From Paenibacillus zeisoli (GTDB taxonomy: Bacteria; Bacillota; Bacilli; Paenibacillales; Paenibacillaceae), in the NCBI RefSeq assembly GCF_003994465.1, contig NZ_RZNX01000003.1:401283-465282 (forward strand): a stretch of 64,000 bases of DNA. The letters are read 5' to 3'. The translations under genes were made by a program, and so were the position numbers. This document shows, piece after piece, positions 7,464-16,796 of the stretch; the first letter of the stretch is position 1, and the number at the start of each line of letters is the position of its first letter. The notes below the pieces were generated by a model. The model saw only the letters and a program-made list of their open reading frames with translations. It was not told the origin of the DNA and made no database searches.

Positions 7464-8978
7464 CTATCGGACTTCCGAAGTCAGCGCATGAATTTCGAGT
7501 GAGTGCAGCTTGAGGTCGCCCTTCTCTGTAAGTAGTCCGAGTCCCTTGGCACTCGGCTCCGGGAAGATCAAATCCGTGATCACCGCCTGCCCTCTGCTTG
7601 CGAATACCTCCACGGATGAACGATCCACATACACCAGGAGATCAAGCTTTCCGTCTGTCGGCTCAGCTACCGCCGCAGTATGGCGAGCAGCGAAATCTTC
7701 ATGAAATTCTACCTGTCCCGACCTCGTCCGATCCACATACAGCTCCTTAAGTCCAGAGTCATACCCGACAACCGTCTCCTGGTCCGCCGAAGTCCGGACT
7801 TTGAAGGCAAGGGATTCCTTCGCATCGAGCTCAGCCCTAATTACATAACTGTCCAGCTGCAGTGCGGATAAGGCAGACTGCGCTTCGGAGGCCTTAACTT
7901 CCTTAAGTGACACAACCGGAGCCCCGAGTTGTCCCAGTTCCCGTGCAGGCCGCTGAACGAGGGTCTCCTTCCCGCTTCTTGTCTCCAGCGCAAGCTCTCT
8001 CGGAATCGTCATGGCACCTCTCCAGTCCACCGTTGGAGTGAGGTTGGCGTATCTCCAATTGCTCATCCAGCCTAACCAGAGTGGATTTCCAGTTTCAGTA
8101 GTCATATTACTCCAAGTGACAGCGGCATAACAATCTGAGCCGTGATCCACCCACCTTATATCGCCCTCTGATGTCACCTGATCGTCCGGTATAAAGGTTG
8201 TTCCATCAAATTCACCTACGAAATACATAATACCTGATCCGCCTGCCGGAGGCTCAGGATCACTGTCGTTGATTCCATTGCGGTCACCTACACTGACGAT
8301 CAGCACCCATTTTGTGTTACTCGGATCTCCGTCAACCGGAATCTGGACCAAATCGGGACATTCGTACACGCCTCGATGAGAACCTGCAACTTCAGCTCCA
8401 AATGAGCTGGCGTAAGACCACTCTTTCAAGTTCGGAGATTTATAGAACTCCACCCTGTCCTTGACTGCAAGCGTCATAACCCATTCCGAGGACGGGCCAT
8501 ACCAGAATACTTTAGGGTCCCGGAAATCGGCGGTATCTGCTGGAAGCAGTACCGGATTTCCATCGTACTTGGACCATGTTCTTCCGTTATCGTTACTGTA
8601 AGCGATGCTTTGAACCTGGTCCTTCCCAGGTATCGTCTTATTTCCAGCATTCGTATAGATCGCAACTAGACCGGAACCCTCCTCATTAAAGAAGCCGGTT
8701 CTGTTATCCTGATCGACGACAACGCTGCCTGAGAAAATCGCGCCGTTGTCATCTGGCTTTAGAGCAACAGAGAGCTCCTCCCAATGGAGTAGATCCTTGC
8801 TGACCGCATGTCCCCAGTGCATGTTAGCGAAGTCAGGCTTCGCTCCATGGGTCGTATACTGATAGAACAGGTGGTATTCCCCGCCGAAATACACCATTCC
8901 ATTTGGGTCATTCATCCATCCTTCAGCGGGAGAATAGTGATACGCCGGGCGGTACTTCTGTATAGAACTAACATTCAT
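7464..8978 (-). CDS. Glycoside hydrolase family 32 (sucrose/fructan hydrolase), cytoplasmic
   Basis: A 504-residue beta-fructosidase. The nucleophile Asp is in 'WMNDPNG' (residues 21-27), the transition-state Asp in 'DFRDPKVFWY' and the acid/base Glu in 'YECPDLV'; the C-terminal third is the beta-sandwich of the family. There is no signal peptide, so it works on imported substrate. ATG 8978 is chosen because AAGAGGTG lies upstream; a TTG at 8999 adds seven residues. It lies directly behind the ABC transporter genes on the same strand and before a fructokinase, so it likely splits imported sucrose, sucrose-like or fructo-oligosaccharides. Confidence 0.92.
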   Translation of the reverse strand: MNVSSIQKYRPAYHYSPAEGWMNDPNGMVYFGGEYHLFYQYTTHGAKPDFANMHWGHAVSKDLLHWEELSVALKPDDNGAIFSGSVVVDQDNRTGFFNEEGSGLVAIYTNAGNKTIPGKDQVQSIAYSNDNGRTWSKYDGNPVLLPADTADFRDPKVFWYGPSSEWVMTLAVKDRVEFYKSPNLKEWSYASSFGAEVAGSHRGVYECPDLVQIPVDGDPSNTKWVLIVSVGDRNGINDSDPEPPAGGSGIMYFVGEFDGTTFIPDDQVTSEGDIRWVDHGSDCYAAVTWSNMTTETGNPLWLGWMSNWRYANLTPTVDWRGAMTIPRELALETRSGKETLVQRPARELGQLGAPVVSLKEVKASEAQSALSALQLDSYVIRAELDAKESLAFKVRTSADQETVVGYDSGLKELYVDRTRSGQVEFHEDFAARHTAAVAEPTDGKLDLLVYVDRSSVEVFASRGQAVITDLIFPEPSAKGLGLLTEKGDLKLHSLEIHALTSEVR

Positions 8979-9004
8979 AATCTTGCACCTCTTAAACAAT
9001 TGAT

Positions 9005-10594
9005 TTATTTTGTGCTTCTGTCATATCCTGACTGCTTGATCTTCAGCCATTCCTGAAGCCCCAGGCGATCCAGCTCCTTCAAATAATCTGGCCACTCCTC
9101 TTCCACTTTCCCATTCTGATACCATTCCGTGCGCTTTCTCAGCACATAAGCGAACAGGTCAGTCTCGATGGTCGTCAAGCGGTCCAATTCATCAATAGAA
9201 TGGAACACTTTCGGCATATTGTGCTCTGCCTGCATATGCGGAACCATGACTTTCTTGAGAATATCCATTCTCCAGGCAGCGTCATCCGGCTTCGTAGTGT
9301 ACTTGCCATAATACTCATCCAAGATGGCCAACGGGCCGCCTATACTTGTCTTCTGTCTCAATTCGACTGGTGCAGTACCTTTTAGAGGCAGATGCTTCAG
9401 CATATTCTTGGATTTGTCTAATTCGAAAATATTCTGCTGCTTGGTATCCCCGTAGGTACCCCAGTTGTCCTGTACTGACTGCAGCGGATCATAGAGCTGG
9501 TCTACCCATTTCGCTGTAGCTTCGAGCTGTTTGTTGGCACTTGTAATGACCATTTTCCCGCGGTCAAATCCCATTCCGTTGGTTCTTGCCACATTCACAT
9601 GGCCGTCAGGGCCTGCCAGCGGCGGCATCACTTCATACTTGTCATTCATACCCGTAATATTGGATTTATCCCAGGTGAAGTAAAGACCATAACGATTGTC
9701 CTTGCCCTTGGCTAGGTAGGTGTTCCAGTCTTGCTGTGAGGACTCCACGTCAATCAGTCCTGCCTGATAAAGATCATGAATATATTTAACGGCTTCCTTG
9801 TATCCATTCTCGGCCGGAGTAAATACAACTTTGCCCTCGTTCGTCACTACCGCATGATCCCCATTCTCGCCAAGTCCAAATGAGCCGTATAAGAAGGCCA
9901 GGTCTTCGCCGCCCGGCTTATCGATGAATGACAGCGGGATCTCGTCGGCCTTCCCATTTCCGTTCGGGTCCTTGGTCTTGAAAGCAATTAGAACCTGCTT
10001 CAATTCTTCCGTAGTTGTTGGCATCTTCAGCCCCAGCTTCTTCAGCCATTCCACATTGATCCATGGGAGATCGTCGACGGCTTGAATCGCTTCCTTGCCT
10101 GTTCCAAGCTCCTCAATCCATGGGAAGGAGTAGATATGCCCGTCAGGAGCCGTGATAAGCGCCTTATATTCTGGTGCCGCCTCTAGTACCTTTTTGAGAT
10201 TCGGCATGTGCTTCTCAATTAGATCCTCAAGCGGGATAATAACTCCGTCTTTACCCAGCTTCAGAAGGTCATAATCCGTATAGCCTGCATCGAACACAGC
10301 ATCCGGGAGATCGCCGCTCGCGATCGCGAGGTTTCTTTTCTCTACAAATACGTCATTGGTGTAGTTCTTCCAGTTAATATGAATACCTGTCTTCTCTTCC
10401 AATCGCTTGTTAACCAGCTTCTCATTCGGGTCTGCAGGAGCAAGCGCCGAGCTCTGGGTCAAGAAATTCAGTGTGACTTTGCCATTCGCGCCGCCACCGC
10501 TTCCTTCAGGTGAAGAACTGCTGTTGCTGCTGCACCCGGACAACAGCAGCACAGCTGCGAGAACGGATACGGAGACTGTTTTTACATTTTTCAT
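9005..10594 (-). CDS. ABC transporter substrate-binding lipoprotein (oligosaccharide type)
   Basis: A 529-residue extracellular solute-binding protein. It has a lipoprotein signal with lipobox LSGC (Cys 21 region), then 'GKVTLNFLTQSSALAPADP' and an N-terminal 'EKTGIHINW' strand typical of the large LipO/YtcQ-like binding proteins of Paenibacillus. The 'KDPNGNGKADEIPLSF' segment resembles the calcium-binding loop conserved in these proteins. Start ATG 10594 follows TTGGAGG. It sits between the permease genes and GH32 and should deliver the sugar to the permeases at 10655 and 11552. Ligand is inferred as a fructoside from context. Confidence 0.9.
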   Translation of the reverse strand: MKNVKTVSVSVLAAVLLLSGCSSNSSSSPEGSGGGANGKVTLNFLTQSSALAPADPNEKLVNKRLEEKTGIHINWKNYTNDVFVEKRNLAIASGDLPDAVFDAGYTDYDLLKLGKDGVIIPLEDLIEKHMPNLKKVLEAAPEYKALITAPDGHIYSFPWIEELGTGKEAIQAVDDLPWINVEWLKKLGLKMPTTTEELKQVLIAFKTKDPNGNGKADEIPLSFIDKPGGEDLAFLYGSFGLGENGDHAVVTNEGKVVFTPAENGYKEAVKYIHDLYQAGLIDVESSQQDWNTYLAKGKDNRYGLYFTWDKSNITGMNDKYEVMPPLAGPDGHVNVARTNGMGFDRGKMVITSANKQLEATAKWVDQLYDPLQSVQDNWGTYGDTKQQNIFELDKSKNMLKHLPLKGTAPVELRQKTSIGGPLAILDEYYGKYTTKPDDAAWRMDILKKVMVPHMQAEHNMPKVFHSIDELDRLTTIETDLFAYVLRKRTEWYQNGKVEEEWPDYLKELDRLGLQEWLKIKQSGYDRSTK

Positions 10595-10654
10595 ACCATG
10601 ACCTCCAATTTATATAGGGTAAAAATCCGTAACGCTATATGTCGAAGCTGGTCA

Positions 10655-11536
10655 CTATTTGAGTGAACCCACCATGACACCTTTTTCGAAATACTTTTGA
10701 AAGAAAGGATACATCACAAGCAATGGCAAGCTCGAAATTACAATAGACGAATATTTAATCATTTCAGAGAGACGCTTGAGCTCCGCCATGGCTAACTGGT
10801 CACCGATCATACCGGATGCTGCCTGATTCTGAATCAAGATCGATCTTAGAACCAGCTGAAGCGGATGCAGATTCGGATTATCCAGATAAATCATGGCATC
10901 GAAATAGGAGTTCCACTGACCCACGAAGGCGTACAAGGCAATGACGAAGATAATCGGCTTGGATAGCGGCAGTACGATCTTGAAGAAGATCAGCATATCA
11001 GAAGCTCCGTCAACATTAGCCGCTTCTTTCAATTCCTTCGGAACCCCTTGGAAAAAGGTTCTGGCTAGAATAATATCCCAAACATTTACGGCAGCAGGGA
11101 CCAGAATCGCCCACACCGTATTGAGCATGCCTAGATTCTTCACGAGCAGGTATGTTGGCACAAGCCCACCCCCGAAGAACATCGTGATCACAAACAAGGT
11201 CATGAATAATTTCCGGCCAACCATCTCTTTCACAGAAAGGGCGTAGCCTGCACAGACAGAGACCGTCACCGTAATGAGTGCAAAACTGATCGAATAGAAT
11301 ACCGCATTGCCAAAGCCCCGGATCATGGCCGGATTGGTTAAGATCATCTTGTAACCTTCCAAGCTCCAGTCAGAGACGTGAAAGGAAATTCCGCTATTCA
11401 GCAGCACGGTTGGATTCATAAATGAAGCAATGACGACATAACCGAGTGGAAGAACAATAATCAGCACAGCGAGACAAAGCAGAATGTAATTCACTGCAAG
11501 AATGAACCGGTCAAGCCGGGAATGCTTGATAATCAT
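10655..11536 (-). CDS. ABC sugar transporter permease (YtcP/LplC type)
   Basis: A 293-residue inner-membrane protein with six predicted membrane segments and the binding-protein-dependent EAA loop 'KELKEAANVDGASDMLIFFKIVLP' in shortened form ('EAANVDGASDM'). The C-terminal 'FFQKYFEKGVMVGSLK' is characteristic of the YtcP/LplC subgroup. Start ATG 11536 follows GAAAGGAG. It pairs with the permease at 11552, 15 bases upstream. No ATPase gene is in the locus, so a shared MsmX-type ATPase encoded elsewhere would have to energise transport. Confidence 0.92.
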   Translation of the reverse strand: MIIKHSRLDRFILAVNYILLCLAVLIIVLPLGYVVIASFMNPTVLLNSGISFHVSDWSLEGYKMILTNPAMIRGFGNAVFYSISFALITVTVSVCAGYALSVKEMVGRKLFMTLFVITMFFGGGLVPTYLLVKNLGMLNTVWAILVPAAVNVWDIILARTFFQGVPKELKEAANVDGASDMLIFFKIVLPLSKPIIFVIALYAFVGQWNSYFDAMIYLDNPNLHPLQLVLRSILIQNQAASGMIGDQLAMAELKRLSEMIKYSSIVISSLPLLVMYPFFQKYFEKGVMVGSLK

Positions 11537-11551
11537 GAGATCGCTCCTTTC

Positions 11552-12514
11552 CTAGTAGAGTCCTTCTCCCTCATTAAGTCTCTTGACTATGAAGTTAACG
11601 GTGATAAGCAGAACGACGTTGATGACGGAGTTAAATAGTCCGACAGCGGCCGAGTAGGCGTAGTTGCCTGACTGCAAACCTATCTTATATACATAGGTAG
11701 GCAGGATTTCAGATGTCGGTAGGTTCAAGGAAGTCTGCATCAGATAGGCCTTCTCGAAACCGATCGACATAATGCCGCCTGCGGCGAGAATAAATACGAT
11801 CGCCATGATCGGCTTAATCGTCGGCAGATCGATATGCCGAATACGCTGAAGGAGATTTGCTCCGTCAAGACTGGCTGCATTATGCAGCTCAGGGTCCACA
11901 TTGGCGAGAGCAGCTACATAAATAATGGATGCCCAGCCTGCCCCTTGCCAGATGCCGGATAAGATATACACCCACCTGAAGTATTCAGGTTCCGTCATGA
12001 ACATGACGGGCTGTCCGGTGATTGAAGTAATGAGATGGTTAATTGGGCCCGTCGGAGACAAGAAGACGAACAGCATGCCCACGATAACGACAACCGAGAT
12101 GAAATTCGGCGCATAGAGGACAAGTTGGACATTCTTCTTCACTGCCGATTTACGCAGCTGATTCAGCATCAGGGCCAGTATAATCGGTACCGGAAACCCA
12201 AGAATTAGCCCATATAAGCTAAGTTTCAGCGTATTGATCAGGAGCACTTCAAAGTTGGGAGCCGTGATGAATTTCTCGAAATATTTAAAGCCGACCCAGT
12301 CACTCCCCATGATTCCTTTCATCGGACTGAAATCCTTAAACGCAATAATAGCCCCGTACATCGGAACATACTTGAAAATAAGCGTAAGGATTAATGCGGG
12401 TGCTAACAGTACATACAGAAAATAGTTCTTCCGGATAAACGCTAATTTACTTCGGGCAGTACTCTCTCTCTTAGGTACAGCCGCTCTTTTATCGACTTCC
12501 ACCAGGTTTTGCAA
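11552..12514 (-). CDS. ABC sugar transporter permease (LplB/YtcQ-operon type)
   Basis: A 320-residue permease with six membrane segments. 'YFLYVLLAPALILTLIFKY' is the first, and the EAA loop reads 'LHNAASLDGANLLQRIRHIDLPTIKP' in part ('NAASLDGANLLQRI'). TTG 12514 is the best start because GGAGG sits eight bases upstream; TTG 12529 overlaps that site. It is the promoter-proximal gene of the five-gene fructan locus and forms the heterodimeric channel with the permease at 10655. A sigma-A promoter is visible at 12592-12620. Confidence 0.9.
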   Translation of the reverse strand: MQNLVEVDKRAAVPKRESTARSKLAFIRKNYFLYVLLAPALILTLIFKYVPMYGAIIAFKDFSPMKGIMGSDWVGFKYFEKFITAPNFEVLLINTLKLSLYGLILGFPVPIILALMLNQLRKSAVKKNVQLVLYAPNFISVVVIVGMLFVFLSPTGPINHLITSITGQPVMFMTEPEYFRWVYILSGIWQGAGWASIIYVAALANVDPELHNAASLDGANLLQRIRHIDLPTIKPIMAIVFILAAGGIMSIGFEKAYLMQTSLNLPTSEILPTYVYKIGLQSGNYAYSAAVGLFNSVINVVLLITVNFIVKRLNEGEGLY

Positions 12515-12529
12515 TCCCCTTACCTCCAA

Positions 12530-12962
12530 TCTTCCTCATCAGGTTTACATTTGAACACAAGAAAGGGCTTTCATTTCGCTTCTGTTTTTACAATTTACCA
12601 AATATAAATTCAACAGTCAATACATTTTTGTAAAATTATTTTTGCGCATTTGACAAGTTAAATTGTTCATTTAAGAATAAATTTCTCACTTTGTGTCTAC
12701 TCCTGCACCCTAAATCCGATATAATCACCTTAATTCTTGGATTCTAATAGGGTTTAGCTTACTCATTTTGGATATTTTCGGAAATAAAAAACATACATTT
12801 GTAAATTAAAATCAGCGATTAAGTTTTTGATTATATATGTAATATCAAATTGTGCATTTGTAACTTTCATGTTGCTATTTAACCTGAACTATTATACATT
12901 TAACATAGATAATTGTTAGCCCTACTCGACGGTTGTTATTAGTAAAGGTGGAAGATCTAACT
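12530..12962. other. AT-rich divergent regulatory region
   Basis: This 433-base gap separates the permease operon from the divergent LacI gene. It contains no credible gene. It holds the minus-strand promoter at 12592-12620 and several similar short words of the form ACATTT-T-GTAAATT (around 12622, 12790 and 12853) plus AGGTTTACATTTG near 12541, which could be operator half-sites for the adjacent LacI protein. This is an eyeball observation only. Confidence 0.4.
12592..12620 (-). promoter_or_regulatory. Predicted sigma-A promoter of the fructan transport/hydrolysis operon
   Basis: On the minus strand TTGACT (12615-12620) is separated by 17 bases from TAAATT (12592-12597), about 80 bases upstream of the first permease start. 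Spacing is ideal and no competing elements of equal quality are seen on this strand. Confidence 0.5.
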
Positions 12963-13997
12963 ATGGCCAAAGAAAAAATTACGATACAGGATATTGCCGA
13001 TTCCCTGGGGATATCCAGAAATACCGCATCCAAAGCACTGAATGGGAGTGACAGTATCCCTGCCGAGACCCGCAACAAAGTGATCAAGCGGGCCATTGAG
13101 CTGAAATATAAGCAATTCGCTTATGTCGAAACGGAGAGCCTCCTTCCCAAGAATCCAGGTAACATCGCCCTGCTGACATGTAACCTGCCAAACAGTTCGC
13201 ACTTTGGTTCATTTCTGATTAGCGGACTTGAGAAGAGAATTAGTGCAGAAGGTTATAATTTATCGATTCATATTGTTCGGGAAGCCGAAATCAGTACGCT
13301 CACGCTGCCCAACAACTTTGAGACTTCCAAAGTGGACGGCATCATCTGCATAGAGATGTTCAACAGTCAATATAGCGAACTCGTCAGCAGCTTAGGGCTG
13401 CCTACGATATTTATAGACTGTGCTGCGGATATCTTTTACCCTGATCTTAAAGCCGATCTGCTGCTCATGGAGAATGAGCACAGTACCTACTTCATGACCC
13501 GGAAGCTTATTGAAAGCGGTTGCCAAACGATAGGATTCGTAGGGGACTACAACCACTGCAAGTCCTTCAATGAGAGATGGGTGGGTTACAATCGGGCACT
13601 GATCGAAGCGCAGCGGCAGCTTAATTTGTCTCACTGCATTATTGATCAGGACCATTTCTTCAGTGACAGCTGGCTGAGTGAACAATTGGAAGGCATGAAA
13701 GAGCTGCCCTCCGCTTTCATTTGTGCGAATGATTTCCTTGCAGTGGGCTTAATGAAGGCGCTGAAGAATAGAGGGGTACAGATCCCGGGTGAGGTTAGGG
13801 TATGCGGGTTCGATGATGCGCCCGAGTCGCGCATTGTAGAGCCACACCTGACTACGGTGCATATTTTCAATAACGAAATGGGGATCACCGCTGCGGAAAT
13901 GCTCTTATCGAGGGTCAAGGATCCCTCTCACCCTTACCAGATCACTCACGTACGGACCGAGCCGATCTTCAGGGACTCTACAGGCCTACTAGAGTAG
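12963..13997 (+). CDS. LacI-family transcriptional regulator
   Basis: A 344-residue repressor. The N-terminal DNA-binding domain reads 'ITIQDIADSLGISRNTASKALNG' in part and is followed by the periplasmic-binding-protein-like sensor, with 'GFVGDYNHCKSFNERWVGY', 'PSAFICANDFLAVGLMKAL' and 'VCGFDDAPES'. ATG 12963 follows AAGGTGG; an upstream in-frame TTG at 12933 has no ribosome site. It is divergent from the fructan/sucrose operon and very probably represses it until a sugar is bound. A strong terminator follows at 14016. Confidence 0.92.
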   Translation: MAKEKITIQDIADSLGISRNTASKALNGSDSIPAETRNKVIKRAIELKYKQFAYVETESLLPKNPGNIALLTCNLPNSSHFGSFLISGLEKRISAEGYNLSIHIVREAEISTLTLPNNFETSKVDGIICIEMFNSQYSELVSSLGLPTIFIDCAADIFYPDLKADLLLMENEHSTYFMTRKLIESGCQTIGFVGDYNHCKSFNERWVGYNRALIEAQRQLNLSHCIIDQDHFFSDSWLSEQLEGMKELPSAFICANDFLAVGLMKALKNRGVQIPGEVRVCGFDDAPESRIVEPHLTTVHIFNNEMGITAAEMLLSRVKDPSHPYQITHVRTEPIFRDSTGLLE

Positions 13998-14015
13998 CTG
14001 CCATTCATAACAAAT

Positions 14016-14042
14016 AGAGACACCCGAAATTCGGGTGTCTCT
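14016..14042. terminator. Strong terminator after the LacI gene
   Basis: A 13-base arm pair (AGAGACACCCGAA and its complement) almost without a loop is followed by TTG TATAT. It lies between convergent genes and can serve both strands. Confidence 0.85.
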
Positions 14043-14083
14043 TTGTATATAGTGCCTTCGAAGAATGGATAGGGGATTAATAA

Positions 14084-15274
14084 TTATAAGAGCAGCGGGA
14101 TTTCTTTTACTCCTCTTACGATCATACCCGGTCTCCACTCCAGTTCACCAGGCTCGGCATTCAGCTTCATATTAGGATAGCGCTTCAATAGGCTGTTAAT
14201 TGCGATTTCACCCTCAAGCCGGGCCAGCGGTGCTCCAAGACAGAGGTGGATGCCCTTCCCAAAAGCCAGATGAGGACTCTTCTCCCTGGTGATGTCAAAT
14301 ACATCGGGAGATTCAAACTGACTTGGGTCATGATTGGCTGAATTCAGCGCAATGATAACGAGGTCACCTTTCTTGAATTCCTTCCCCTTGAAATTAAAAT
14401 CCTCTCTTGCCCATCTCCCGGTGCTAAATTCAACCGGGCCATTGAATCTAAGCGATTCTTCAATTGCGGTATGAATAAGCTCAGGCTGACGTACAAGAAG
14501 CTCAAGCTGATCCGGGTACTGAAGCAAGGAGAGGATGCTGTTGCCGATCAAATTCACCGTCGTCTCGTGTCCCGCAATAATCAGCAGGGCTACGACGCCG
14601 TACAGCTCTTGCTCCGTAAGCTTGTCGCCTTCCTCTTCGGCTGCGATAAGCTGACTGATCATATCCTGCCCCGGTTCCGCCCGCAGCCGATTGAACATCG
14701 CTCCCAAATACTGAACGAACTCATCCATATGCTGCTTCAACTTGCCGGCATTTTCTTCACTGTATCCTCCGACTAAGGTGTTCGACCACAGGCGGAATTT
14801 GTCCCGGTCCTCGGCTGGAACCCCCAGCATTTCGCATATCACAATAATCGGGAGAGGGAAGGCAAATTCATCAATCAGATGGATCTCATCTCTACCCCTA
14901 AACCCATCCAGAAGCTCATCCGTAATCTCCTGTATCCGCCCTCTCATTCCCTCGATCATAACGGGGGTGAAGGATTGCTGCACCAGCCCCCGCAGCCTCT
15001 TATGATCCGGAGGATCAGAGAATAGCATACTTTGGGCGAAGATACTTTGATGTCCATTCTGACCCCCGTGCTTGACCACATCCTTGCTGAGTCTCGGGTC
15101 CTTGAAAGCCTCTACGGCATCCTCGTATCTCGTGATCATCCAGCCTTCACTGCCTTGTGGAAAAATACATTTGTAAATGGGGTCCATCTCCCTCAGCTGG
15201 GCATAGACCGGGTAAGGATTCTTCGTAAATTCTTTCGTAAATAGAGAACTGGTTACGGATTCATTTGAACTCAA
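14084..15274 (-). CDS. Cytochrome P450
   Basis: A 396-residue soluble P450 of the CYP107-like bacterial type. The oxygen-binding I-helix motif is 'AGHETTV', the K-helix ExxR is in 'EESLRF', and the heme loop is 'FGKGIHLCLGAPLARLE' with the axial Cys. Start is TTG 15274, eight bases after GGGAGGGG. It would need a ferredoxin and reductase encoded elsewhere; none is adjacent. The gene stands alone, with no biosynthetic neighbours, so its substrate is unknown. Closest intuitive relatives are the BioI/YjiB-like P450s of Bacillus. Confidence 0.93.
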   Translation of the reverse strand: MSSNESVTSSLFTKEFTKNPYPVYAQLREMDPIYKCIFPQGSEGWMITRYEDAVEAFKDPRLSKDVVKHGGQNGHQSIFAQSMLFSDPPDHKRLRGLVQQSFTPVMIEGMRGRIQEITDELLDGFRGRDEIHLIDEFAFPLPIIVICEMLGVPAEDRDKFRLWSNTLVGGYSEENAGKLKQHMDEFVQYLGAMFNRLRAEPGQDMISQLIAAEEEGDKLTEQELYGVVALLIIAGHETTVNLIGNSILSLLQYPDQLELLVRQPELIHTAIEESLRFNGPVEFSTGRWAREDFNFKGKEFKKGDLVIIALNSANHDPSQFESPDVFDITREKSPHLAFGKGIHLCLGAPLARLEGEIAINSLLKRYPNMKLNAEPGELEWRPGMIVRGVKEIPLLL

Positions 15275-15443
15275 CGCTCATTCCCCTCCCGCACACGATT
15301 TATTTACTAAAGCCCACGTCTGTTAAGACTTGGTATAAATAGTATAGTCAGGATATTGGGGGAATTGCAAAAAACCTGGGCCGCCGCCCAGCAGAAGCGC
15401 CAACCTACAGAGAAGCCGAATCCAAGCTTAATCCACAACCGTA

Positions 15444-16553
15444 CTATCGGGTCCGTCCAAATTCTCCAAGCTCACTTAACTTCTCATCCAGCAGCTGAAA
15501 GGCTCCCCGCAGCCTGTCCTTCGGCACTCCCGTGTATCGGTCACCTACACTGATCTCGAAATAACAGCCCTTCTCCCCTAAAGGCCGGAGGTTCGCCGTA
15601 AGTCCGATCCCCGTCTCTTCATAAAGGCTGATCAGCAGCGGCTCAAGCTGTTCCTTGTCCAGCTCAACATGAACATGGAACATATTCGATACAGGCATTA
15701 ACGGACGGGTGGTGACGCCGCGGCACTGGTTATATAGGGCTGCAAGCTCCTTGGCCTCCTCATAATACTGTTCCATGCGGCCAATGCGCTGGTCGAAGTA
15801 ATATTCGGAGCTGAGGATATATGGATACAGGCTGATCAGATCGCCGCCGTGTCGTCTTTTCCATACCTTGGAGCGCTCTGTGAACGCTTGATCTCCCGCC
15901 AAGATGGCTCCGGCGATGCCGCCAATGCCTTTGTAGAAGGAGACATATACGCTGTCGAACAGCAAGCAGATCTCGGCCGCGGAGCGCTGATAGTAAGGCA
16001 CGATCTCGAACAGCCTTGCTCCGTCCAGATGCAGCTTAATCCCCTTTTCTCTGCAGTAAGCGGCGATCGCTTCAAGCTCCTCGTAGGCGGGCAGCTCTCC
16101 GCCGATCTCACGCTGAGGCAGCTCGAGCAGGAGGCAGGCAATGTCCTCTTTCATCTCCAGGATATCTTCGAGCTTGATCAGCCTGTCCTTCCCGGCCAGC
16201 AGCACCGGCTCAATCTGATGAAGCTCCTTCATGCCATCCTGCTCGTGAATCTCCAGATGACAGAGCGGGTGATAGGCGACCCGCCGCAGACCCTTCTGAT
16301 CACACCAGATTCGCAAGGCGATCTGCTGCGCCATCGTTCCGCTTGGGAAGAATACGGCGGTCTCTTTGCCTAGATAAGAAGCTATTTTATGTTGGAAATC
16401 TTCTATTAACTTACCCGTACCATAAACATCACTGTCCAGTTCTCCATCCATATGGGCGAGTGCTTCTATCAGCACGTTCACGTTACGCACTCCATGTCCT
16501 GGCACCGGATAGGCTGTTCCCGCAAAGGCTTCTGCTAAAGTTATGCTGCTCAT
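15444..16553 (-). CDS. Threonine aldolase / beta-eliminating lyase family PLP enzyme
   Basis: A 369-residue fold-type I PLP enzyme. 'FFPSGTMAQQIALRIW' is the PLP-phosphate region, 'LHLDGARLFE' supplies the cofactor Asp, and 'SVYVSFYKGIGGIAGAI' contains the Schiff-base Lys. These match low-specificity L-threonine aldolases, which split threonine or allo-threonine to glycine and acetaldehyde, although the family also includes other amino-acid lyases. Start ATG 16553 follows GAGGGGC. It is followed by a P450 in the same direction, but the 170-base gap gives no sign of an operon. Confidence 0.88.
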   Translation of the reverse strand: MSSITLAEAFAGTAYPVPGHGVRNVNVLIEALAHMDGELDSDVYGTGKLIEDFQHKIASYLGKETAVFFPSGTMAQQIALRIWCDQKGLRRVAYHPLCHLEIHEQDGMKELHQIEPVLLAGKDRLIKLEDILEMKEDIACLLLELPQREIGGELPAYEELEAIAAYCREKGIKLHLDGARLFEIVPYYQRSAAEICLLFDSVYVSFYKGIGGIAGAILAGDQAFTERSKVWKRRHGGDLISLYPYILSSEYYFDQRIGRMEQYYEEAKELAALYNQCRGVTTRPLMPVSNMFHVHVELDKEQLEPLLISLYEETGIGLTANLRPLGEKGCYFEISVGDRYTGVPKDRLRGAFQLLDEKLSELGEFGRTR

Positions 16554-16796
16554 GATTTATAGCCCCTCTCGAATGTATCGATACTATCGTGTCAATTCTT
16601 CCTTATCCATCGTAAATCACCTTGTGCAGTTAAGCAAAACGACAGCAATAGGCACGACCTTATACGGCCGTTTTTCCAGGGTCCTATAATATTCAAAAAA
16701 CTGCCATGCTCCCCCCTCCCTAACGAGATGAAAAAAGTTAAGCGTTGTGCTACAATACTGAAATTGCAGCATCTTAGGGAGGGTAATTGAATCACC

